The notes under the pieces are model-generated. The model saw only the letters and a list, made by a program, of their open reading frames with translations. It was not told where the DNA came from and ran no database searches. A stretch of 64,000 nt of DNA, taken from NCBI RefSeq assembly GCF_905475395.1, contig NC_058342.1, positions 14,790,640 through 14,854,639 of the forward strand. Direction: 5' to 3'. How positions within the stretch are numbered: the stretch's first letter is position 1; the number at the start of each line of letters is the position of its first letter. Made by a program: the position numbers and the translations under genes. Below, in pieces: positions 54,971-64,000 of this stretch. This DNA is from Chrysoperla carnea. Its lineage: Eukaryota > Arthropoda > Insecta > Neuroptera > Chrysopidae.

Positions 54971-56359
54971 CAAAATTTACTCTCAAACTTTGTCTTTCGT
55001 GATCCCAAACGAAAACAATTTGGAATTTTGTGTGAAAAGATAAAAAATTTTTAAACTTTAAAGAGCTTATCTAAATATTTTGGGCATTGGACATAATTTT
55101 TGCAATAACAAGAGAAAGGTTGTTACCTTTTACAATAATTTAATTATTTAGAAATTATCAGGGTTAAGAATAGTATTTTCACATACTTGACAATTTATCC
55201 AAACTAAAATTAGATTAATGAAAAACTATCAACCAAAGCATAATCAGCATTTTTTCTGAAGGCTGTATAATGGGACATGCAAATTATTAATTTTAAAAAC
55301 AGAAAATTTTGATTCCTTGCTTACCTCACCTCCCTGGAATAACACACTTACCACATCCGGATCCTTTGGAATCGGGCGAGAAAAATCGTAATAAAAAAGA
55401 AACTATTGTATAGATTTACTTTTTTGAGACCTCTTTAATACTTACATAAAAAGACTATTTAGGTTTTATAGCTTTAAATTAAATTTAAATAAGTTTAAAA
55501 AATTACTAAAGTTGAAAAATTGAGAAAAATGACTTTTTACCTATTAAAAAAATTCATAACTTTTTTAATTATCAATATTAAGGCATAAAAATTTAACTGA
55601 ATCTTCTACTAGTGCGCTAGTACAAGAGAAATAAACGGTCCGAAACATCGGACAAGACTTTATTATTATAAAATTAATATATTATAATTGTAATTGATTT
55701 ATTATTCTTGGAATCATACGGTAATGAGGAACAGGCTTAGGTATTTATTGGATTTAATACAATATTTAGAAGGATGAAGTTTGGTGAGGGTGATGTTAAG
55801 CAAAGATGTTGACCACTTTTGACGATTTGATCCCCTCCAGCTCCACGGTTCCAGAAGGAGGGGTCCCAGAGGGGAGTTATATCAAACCTAAGACCTTGCT
55901 GATATAAACACTAGGAAAACACTAAACAGGAAATTTCACTGCTGTCCTCTCAGCCTCGCCCTAGAAAATCCCATTTTCCTGTATTTGGAAAGCTTTCCCT
56001 AGGGTGTGGATCTTCTAGAATTTTCCCGGATATGTGGGTTATACCAATCCTAGAAACACCTGAAGGTCTAGCCTTGTGCCAAGTTTAATCGAAATCGTTA
56101 GGGCAGTCTTTTGAAAAAATCCCAAAATCGGCCGTCTGTAATTATGACTAAACTGAACCTATGTACCGCGAGTTTGAGAAAAATCGATTGAAAAATGAAG
56201 GCTCCAGCTTCGTAACAGACATATACCGACATACCGACGGACGCAATATTTTTTAAAAAACACTTTTTTGGAATCAGAGACCCTCAAAACGTGTATTTCC
56301 GTCGAAACCCCGGTATCGAATATTTTTCGATCGCAATACTTTATATATTTAAAATATAA
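54971..56359. other. Intergenic, nothing recognised
   Basis: AT-rich with a moderately GC-richer part at 55780-56130. No coding pattern, RNA gene or listed repeat. Confidence 0.35.
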
Positions 56360-56910
56360 CAAGTGAAAACAAACAATTGACAGAGTTAATTGTTGAAATA
56401 CCATGCATAGTCAGTGTTGATTTCTTTATCACATTACACATACAAACATGTGACACATACATAACTGATAATCAAATATAGTACATATTATAAAATTCCC
56501 GCCTAATTGGCGCCCTCACGGGTAAACAGTGATATTTACGAAAAAATGTTTCAAACCAAAGTTGTTTAATTTTTGATAAGGGACATTTTTCACACTTAAA
56601 CATTTGTTCTATATCTAACGGTTTACAAGATGGGTCCTACGGACCCAAGACCCAATTGACCTATGATGCTCATTTACGACCTTGACGTCACTTTTTACGT
56701 CCTGAGTACGCTGTAAAGCTCGATATATTTTTTCGTTTTTGAGTTATCGTGTCCACAGACGGACGGACGGGCGGACAACCGGAAATGGACTAATTAGGTG
56801 ATTTTATGAACATCTATGACAAAATTTTTTTCCTAGCATCATTATTTTTAAGCGTTACAAACTTGGGACTAAACTTAATATACTATACATATTTCATATA
56901 TACATGGTAT
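56360..56910 (-). repeat. R1 element, full-length-like copy
   Basis: Minus strand, ATACCATGTATATATG (56910) to CACTTG (56360). The microsatellite reads GTCCGCCCGTCCGTCTG and the terminal hairpin is present. Confidence 0.75.
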
Positions 56911-57380
56911 AATAAAGTAAAAATAGAAGTTATGTGGATCTTTCAGAAAGATTATTTTTTTTTTAGGGAATGACGATAAAAAGATGAAAAAATGAAATAC
57001 TCGTTTTCTTCAAAATACTCCACTATATCAGCTGTTACAGCATTATATTTATTCAAAATCTTATTATTTTCTTACATTTTTTATATGAAAGTAATATAAG
57101 ATGAATGAAACATCTATAAAAATAGTTTTTTTATTATTATATCTGATAAAAAAAAAAGACTTCAATTCTTATTTAAATTTCATAATATTCATTCCCATTT
57201 TGTAATTTTTTATGCAATACAAATTACATATTTGGTGGAATATTGTGTAGAAGTTTTGCTCCAATAAACAATTTACATTACTAAAATTTTATATATTTGT
57301 TATATTTATAAAAAAAATTAAACGTTGCTAAACATATATTATACCCTTTTTTTAATTTAAAGTCAAAATACATTTTAAAA
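56911..57380. other. Intergenic, nothing recognised
   Basis: Spacer between two minus-strand R1 copies. No feature supported. Confidence 0.35.
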
Positions 57381-57748
57381 CAAGTGAAAACAAACAATTG
57401 ACTAAGTTAATTGTTGAAATACCATGTAGAGACAGTGTTGATTACTCTTTTACATTACACATACATACATGTCACACATATTATATAACTGATATTCCAT
57501 TGTAATACATACCATAATTCCCGAGTAATCGGTATAAGGTATACGAACAAATGTTTTAAACAAAAGTTGTTTATTTTTTGTAAAGGAACAGATGACAGAC
57601 AGACAGGTAGACAACTTAAAATGGACTAATTAGGTAATTTTATGAACATCTATTCCAAAATTTTGTTTGTAGCATCAATATTTTCAGCGTTACAAACTTG
57701 GTACTTAACTTAGTATACCTTGATATATGTTTCATATATACATGATAT
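57381..57748 (-). repeat. R1 element, internally deleted copy
   Basis: Both ends are recognisable but about 200 bp of the core are missing, and the microsatellite is reduced to CTGTCTGTCTGTC. Confidence 0.65.
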
Positions 57749-58590
57749 AAAAATATTCATTCCAAAAAATCATTTTCAAACGTACTTACCACACTCGGAC
57801 TTACCAAACCACTTTGTCAACATCTGCCAAAAGTATACTAAGGGCTCTAACGTTACGCAAAACGGCCTGAAGGGTGGTTAAACTCTTCAATTATTAGGAA
57901 ATGTGTTGTAGATCGGTAATCATTTGCTTTAAGTAAGTACTGAAAATTGAGTTGCAAAAAAGATCTGAGCCCTGTAGACCCAACGTGGTAAGCAAAGGTT
58001 AAACACAAGTCCTTAAAAATTTTAAAAATCCTAGCAGGCACTACCTAGGTACTATCTGAACTTACGTACAAATTTCCAACGCTCTAATGAGGTTCAAAAT
58101 GAGATTTTTCTCTGAGAATTTCTCCCATTTTCTTGAAATTTAGCAAAGAGCACTGTCAGTTAAGTTATTTAAAAAAAAAAAAAAAATAATAATAATTTAG
58201 TAGATAATAATTGAAAATCGGTATGCAAAAAATTTCAAATGTAAGACAGTCCAATTAATTTAATTTCTACAGTTACGAGTCATTTTAATAAACATGAATA
58301 AGCTAGCGTTGGAACTCTCAATAGTCAAAGAATATGAAAAGGACACAAAATGGATACGGAAGAGAGAGCTCAATCTGGTCGGGAGATATTCAGAATGACA
58401 GTATATCTAGTAATTGTAGACAGACTTGTGGTTGGATTTCAAACGAAGCGAGAATTGTCCAGAACTTTTTACAGTTAATTTTCGTTTTTAAATGCAATTG
58501 GATCAATTTCAATACTGAAATTCAATTTGATCAATTTGAACACGTTCTTATTTATCAACGATATATTGAGCTAGAGAATTGCCTCGAGCA
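57749..58590. other. Intergenic, no gene supported
   Basis: An ORF at 58334-58663 has no recognisable domain, and its last part lies in a tandem duplication. It is not called as a gene. Confidence 0.3.
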
Positions 58591-58980
58591 ACCAACACGG
58601 ATTTTACAGGTTCTAAGAAATGAAGAACTTGTTACTGAAGAACTAAAAAAAGGTCTTTATTGAAAGATTTTTAGTAAAGGGTACGCAAACTTTTAAAACT
58701 GCCTACGGCCGCAAATTTTCTGAATCCTGCTCTGCTCTAGAAAACCCATCTTTTTCGACATTTTTATGACCTTAAACATCTATACAGCCTCTCAAAATCG
58801 AGATGAGATAGAGGATTTTACGGGTTCTACGGAATGAAAAATTTGTAATTAAAGAACTAAAAAAAAGGTTTTATTGATATATTTTATTTGGGGGGGGGGG
58901 TGTAGTGGGTGAGGCTAATTTTTGAAACTGCCTACGTGCGCAAAATTTCTCAATCTGCCTCTGAACAGACACATATATAT
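58591..58980. repeat. Tandem duplication with a period near 220 bp
   Basis: 'ggattttacaggttctaaga' with 'gaactaaaaaaaggt' and 'actgcctacggccgcaaa' near 58598-58720 recur as 'ggattttacgggttctacgg', 'gaactaaaaaaaaggt' and 'actgcctacgtgcgcaaa' near 58813-58945. The second copy includes a run of ten G. Confidence 0.6.
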
Positions 58981-61835
58981 AGACGTTAACAGCCTTCTTT
59001 TGTGTTAAAAGTTAAAAATAGAGCCTTTAAGTTTGAAAATGATTTACATTTTATTGTATTTGTATTAACCTTATAATCATATCTTTAAATCCGTAACGAA
59101 AACTTCAAACTCGGTTCCAACCCTCAAAAAAGGTGATGGGCACGGCACACCACCCGAAAAAAGGCCAAATGCGAATTAGAGTATGAACTCGCTGACCAAG
59201 ATTTTGTACAGTGTATTTGTAAATTAATCAACCTGTAAAATGTTAGTTTGTTCGCTTACAAAGATTACAAAAGTAAATGTGCGGTTGTTTATACATCACA
59301 GCGTTAAATTTGGACTCTGAAATACTGAACCAATTTTGATGAAATTTTTACAACTTCAAATTAAAATAAACGCCAGTATACATTTTACATTAAAAAATTT
59401 TATTTAGGTTCTTTACTTAAATAACAAATTCAAGCTTTCGTTTTTTTCGCGAAAGCATTAATAATATCATCGATTTCCAGATGTTAAACCTTGGTCAGGT
59501 GCTTCAATGAGATCAACTACCGACTCTGGTATGACGGAATTGTTTTCACATTCTGTTTTCCATTTGGCCATCCAAAGTCGGTATTCCTTTAAAATAGTTA
59601 ATTCACTATCATTGTAGTGGCTCTCTCTAATGGACGTAATATCCAAAGTCGGAATAGTTCTCGAATAAATTTATACGGAAAAATGTGAATGAAATAAAAT
59701 GGTTGCACTAACCTTTTGAACGCCTACTCCGGTAATAATCTTCAAACTTCTTCTGGTTTCACCCACGTAATTTGGATAAAAGGATGGATAATTATAATAA
59801 GCACAAAAATGAGGGACACACTGTCCGCTTTAAATTCACAATGAGAACGAACTGTTCGCGTTGACTAACTCTCGATAAGTCAAAAAGATTGCGCAAAGGG
59901 CAATTACTCAAATTAAAAGGAGACAGAATATCTCCGTTCAAAAAAAAAATAGATTTAATTCTCTTTAAACAAAATTTGTGTAAACACCAAAAACCAGAGT
60001 CGGATTTGAAGATAAGTTCAAAGTCCGAATTCCGGCGTAAACAATCATTAATGAATCGCTGGAACATCTGAACCCCTTTTTTTACTGCCTGGATATCGAT
60101 AATCAAGTACTTGACACAAACATTTGGTTTATTGATAACGGAATCTAATATTGGGGTATGTTAATTGATTTTGGAAAGTTCTCTTCTGCCGATTTTGCTA
60201 CGATTTTTTTTCGATTTTTAGAATCTACATGCTTTGAAACGAATTTTTAAACACACAAAAGATGTTCCCCCCAAAAATTATAAGATGGGGGTTTAGTATG
60301 AAGACTAGGAACAATATTATAATTTTTATTTATGACTAATTATTTAAAGCGATTCATTAATTTTTTTTTTTAATTTTATTAAATTATAAGTCTCTTTAGG
60401 TGATGGGCATGCCCATCATGCCCATATGGGTGGATCCACCACTGGAAAACCTTAATACTTAAGGAAAACTATCAAAATAATTAGGTTTCAATAAAAATTA
60501 AAAAACTGTTCTACAACAAAAGTGCCATAACTTTTAAATAGAATATCTTGTTAAGAATATTTTTAAGAATTTGATCAATTAAAATTCTTCGACCACCGTT
60601 GCTCTGCAATTACTCCAATGGAGGATGTTTTAATTTCAAACCATTATATTATTCTATGTTTGAGAGTCTTTTAATATTTTTATATTATTTGCAAGAAACA
60701 TTTCCCGAGACTCAAACCTCTTAGTACGTTGATATACTTACAGATGGAGTTTAACATACGTATTAATGAAAATAACACATTATAACGTGGCAGAAACGTT
60801 TAACGTTCTAATCTGAACGGTGTAGTATGATGTTATCAAATAAGTGATGACCAAAATTTTATTTAGGTCAGTGAGAATAAATGACACAGTTTTGTGTTTA
60901 ATTGAATGTATAATTCGAACGGTGATATTCACAATAAAAATAAAAGTCAATTAATTTCATTGTCATCATTAAATCGGCTGCCAGATTTATCACTTTTATT
61001 GATTCATTTTTCGTATGTTCCAATTTTCAACCCCTAAAAAGTACATTTATTCAAAGTTGTCTTTAGATAATCGGAATTCGACTATCATCAATATTGCGTC
61101 TTTTTATGTATCGGAGTAATGATCCTCCAAGAAAAATGTTATTAATAAGAGCTACTTTTATTGCGCCTCCACCCGACCCGTTAATGTTAAAGTTTGTTTT
61201 TTTACTTTGGAGATAAAAATTGTCTCCTAGATTTGATCCAAAAAACAAAAACAAAGCTTAAACAGGGTAAACTTTGCGATTGAAACACCAGTTCTTGATA
61301 CCCTATTAAAACCGATTATATTTGCATATGTAGGCCTGAAATGCTACCTGAAATGAAATCGATTTTTGTTATTTTTAATTCAAAATTAGGTACTGTATTA
61401 TAACAAATTCTTGGTAATTTTTTGATTATTTCAAACTGAAAAATTGCAAAACGATTGCGAAAATTATTATATCCTTAATTTGTATAAAAATTATTTTCTA
61501 GTGTAGTGTTTTCGAAATGAAAAAATCGATGTTATTTTAATTTCTGAGATGTTATCACAAATCGTATACAAAAGGCATTTTCAGTCAATAAATCGAAACA
61601 ATTTTAGTCGGTATCTTAGAAACATATCCTTCGATCGCAAAATGGACCAGATTTTCGTATTTTTTCCAACAAATCAAAGGTCTAGAGTCAGTAGGCATCA
61701 AAAGCAATTAAGTACACTGCAATTGATTTTACATTATCTATCCCCTTTTTTTGATCTTCATTAAAATTTTTTTCTTTGATCTTACCTGAAAATTTTGGAT
61801 CAAATTTTGACGTCTGATCAATTATTTACATAGTA
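58981..61835. other. Intergenic, mostly unrecognised
   Basis: No gene could be supported. At about 60411-60449 the minus strand reads CAGTGGTGGATCCACCC, a hAT-like terminus. ORFs at 59792-60106, 61063-61254 and 61549-61764 have no recognisable pattern. Confidence 0.35.
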
Positions 61836-62060
61836 TAGTCTCGATAACCAGGACTCAATAAGAACCTAAGTTGTTCGGATTTCTGGATTTTTGCGGATAA
61901 CTGGGATTGTATTGAAAAATATATCAGGCCCAGTAGTACAGTAAAATACAGATGTTACATAAATCGGTTAATAAAGGAAACTGAAAGAAAACGCTCGCAT
62001 TTTGCTAAAATCTCGTGGAATGTGTTTCATAGGTGTCAAATATCATTAGTATGGCGCAAA
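61836..62060. repeat. pogo/Tigger-like and MITE fragments
   Basis: 'agtctcgataaccaggact' with 'tgcggataactgggattgta' resembles pogo/Tigger termini. It is followed at 61935 by 'tacagtaaaatacagatgtt' and 'gtgtcaaatatcatta', a partial relative of the palindromic MITE in the G3 intron. Confidence 0.35.
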
Positions 62061-62073
62061 TGTTTTTATTTTT

Positions 62074-62631
62074 ATACCATGCATATATGTAATATGCAAG
62101 GTATACTAAGTTTAGTGCCAAGTTTGTAACGCTTAAAAATATTGATGCTATGAAAAAAATTTTGTCATAGGTTTAATTTTGTCAAAATCACCTAATTAGT
62201 CCATTTCCGGTTGTCCGTCCGTCCATCTGTGGACACGATAATTCAAAAACGAAAAAATATATCGAGCTTAAATTTTACAGCGTACTCAGGACGTGAAAAG
62301 TGAGGTCAAGTTCGTAAATGAGCATCATAGATCAATTGGGTCTTGGGTCCGTAGGACTCATCTTGTAAACCGTTAGAGATAGAACAAAAGTTTAAATGTA
62401 AAAAATGTTCCTTATCAAAAATTAAAGAACTTTTGTTTGAAACATTTTTGCGTAAACATCACTGTTTACCCGTGAGGGCGCCAATTAGGCGGAAATTTTA
62501 TAATATGTACTATACTTGATTATTAGTTATGTGTGTGTCACATGTTTGTATGTGTAATGTGATAAAGAAATCAACACTAACTATGCATGGTATTTCAACA
62601 ATTAACTCAGTCAATTGTTTGTTTTCACTTG
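62074..62631 (+). repeat. R1 element, full-length-like copy
   Basis: ATACCATGCATATATG to CACTTG, with GTCCGTCCGTCCATCTG, the core and terminal hairpin, bordered by TT at both ends. Confidence 0.75.
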
Positions 62632-62967
62632 TTTTACATCAAATCGATTTTATATATTACTAAAGGAATTAATGTTTTTAAGAATTGAATTTCACCCCTT
62701 TCGCCTCATACTTTTATATTATCAGGTGTGGAGCGTAAGGGTTGAGCGTAAGGATCCAGAATTTTTGGTGCCTTTAGCTTATACCACCTGAGAAGTTAGA
62801 GGCCTGGTTATTTACTCAACCATAATATCCATTTTGCCAAAAAACAGATTTTTATAGGGATATAACTTAGTGTCCGACATTATTGCTAAATTGTTTTAAA
62901 TAGAGGGTGGGAGCCTTTTGTATCCACGAGACCCTGAATTGCATCCTCAAACGCCCTTAAAGTTGTC
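62632..62967. other. Intergenic, nothing recognised
   Basis: 'gagcgtaagg' is repeated twice near 62727-62753. Otherwise no feature. Confidence 0.35.
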
Positions 62968-63249
62968 CGGCTGTTTCAGTAAGTACGGTGAATGTTCATT
63001 TTTTTGTTGCGGTAAATGATAATTCAAAGTCCCTTGATTACAATAAACACAGTTTTGGGGCCTCTTGTGGGGCAAAATTGAGAATTATTTCATTTTAAAA
63101 TTGTGATTTTTAACACAATACCTAATTGAAGGACCTACAATAATGTTAATTGTACAAAAATTAATCGGTGATTGAGCTTCAAAAAAGTTTTCATCATGAA
63201 GAAAATTTATCACAAATTCTGTTTATATAAAACAAAAACATTACCTTAC
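62968..63249 (+). repeat. Interspersed repeat, copy 2 (partner at 41493)
   Basis: See the copy at 41493-41702. The same blocks occur in the same order with an additional internal segment of about 70 bp. Confidence 0.6.
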
Positions 63250-63313
63250 GGAGCTTTCCAAAAAGAAAACATAAAAAAATTTTGATTTTTGACGCTTTTA
63301 CGATATTTTTAGA

Positions 63314-63470
63314 AGATCATTTTATTACATTTACGTCATACAAATTGCCTAGTTTACGATGTTAGAGCATTTTATTACATTTACGTCATACAAATTGCCT
63401 AGTTTACGATAGTTTTAGAGCATTTTATTACATTTACGTCATAAAAATTTGCCTAGTTAACTACACAGTT
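63314..63470. repeat. Three-unit tandem repeat, period 50-53 bp
   Basis: 'cattttattacatttacgtc' starts at 63318, 63368 and 63421, each time followed by 'aaattgcctagtt' or a close variant. Confidence 0.85.
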
Positions 63471-63803
63471 GACTGACTATACAGCCGGATTACTTTAAAT
63501 AGATCCGCCTCTGACACTAATTTTCAATTTTCTATCTATTATATTCTTGGAGAAAAGCTCTGAAAATTTTTACCGTATGATAGACCGCAATTTTGAATTT
63601 TTAAAACATCGCTCTCTAAAACCCCAAAACTTGAGTGCAATTTTCTGTGACAATAATTTTTTTTTTAACAATAACTTCTAATTATCTTTTTTTGTAAAAA
63701 CTGGAATAGAGGTTAAAATTATAGTATTTTTAATTGATCAAAGTCTTCTGTGGTTAATGATTCACTACCACAATTTTTTTCCAAAATTTATTTGAAATTT
63801 TTC
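63471..63803. other. Intergenic, nothing recognised
   Basis: AT-rich, no feature supported. Confidence 0.35.
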
Positions 63804-64000
63804 TACCATGTATATATGAAATATATCAAGTTATACTAAGTTTAGTCCCAAGTTTGTAATAATTAAAAATATTGATGCTATGAACAAAATTTTGGTATAA
63901 TTGTTCATAAAATTACCTAATTAGTCCGCCTGTCTGTACGTCTGCCTCTCGCTACGATAACTCAAAAACAAAAAGAGATATCACGCTGAAATTTTTGCAA
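63804..64000 (+). repeat. R1 element cut by the window end
   Basis: It starts TACCATGTATATATG and continues through 'aagtttagtcccaagtttgt' and the GTCTGTACGTCTG stretch to the last base of the window. Confidence 0.7.

Noticed and set aside
58334-58663. 109-codon ORF on the plus strand
   Set aside because: No domain, no family promoter, and its 3' part lies in a non-coding tandem duplication.
1-64000. CRISPR array or bacterial operon
   Set aside because: Repeats are interspersed elements without regular unique spacers. Introns, TATA boxes, LINEs and SINEs show an insect nuclear genome.

Overview
This is an AT-rich, repeat-dense stretch of an insect nuclear genome. Spliced genes with TATA boxes and AATAAA signals, LINE/gypsy/Helitron/hAT remains, tRNA-derived SINEs and MITE-like repeats show this. 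The species cannot be told from the sequence. No host housekeeping gene is recognisable.

The real genes form one family of small secreted proteins, nine copies on both strands, called G1-G9 here: G1 (-) 2354-4699, G2 (-) 9818-10608, G3 (+) 13509-15368, G4 (+) 23951-24453, G5 (-) 30548-31605, G6 (-) 39113-40208, G7 (+) 43358-44645, G8 (-) 48525-49812, G9 (-) 53327-54863. Each starts with nearly the same signal peptide (MAFKQVCTSLLV...). Eight then carry a YLRDN-type segment (module A), an N/G/Q/Y-rich module B (SQIQTI..YP..I.NVGLVGNNGFGSN) and a C-terminal module C (VVSYPS.QQVLPVAQYAVQQP). Every exon junction is phase 0 and every exon is a multiple of three bases, so modules can be duplicated, fused or swapped. 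G1 has an extra B-type exon, G3 has an extra 59-base intron at the signal-peptide boundary, and G3 and G5-G8 lack the B/C intron. G4 keeps the family promoter, signal peptide and 3' UTR but has an unrelated mature protein of about 45 residues. Upstream regions share a TATA box and a conserved TCACGYACAA element, which suggests co-expression. A constant signal peptide with a divergent mature part, in clusters, is known from secreted salivary effectors of gall midges such as Hessian fly. That parallel is an inference; the function here is unknown.

G7 and G8 lie in a near-perfect 2321-bp inverted repeat (43153-45473 / 47697-50017) around a 2.2-kb loop. The inner breakpoint is inside a decayed reverse-transcriptase fragment, and the loop holds a hAT-like element and an R1 insertion. 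G5, G6 and G7 are mosaics of each other, which points to gene conversion.

The rest is mobile DNA. There is an almost intact non-LTR retrotransposon (19.2-22.85 kb, minus), a decayed Ty3/gypsy pol (33.06-35.9 kb) and two Helitron ends. There are at least a dozen copies of one roughly 0.6-kb element (R1) whose architecture resembles DINE-1/HINE Helentron derivatives. Several long-inverted-repeat elements, two SINEs, a GC-rich 103-bp minisatellite and fragments of other transposon genes are also present. Large parts between these show nothing recognisable.
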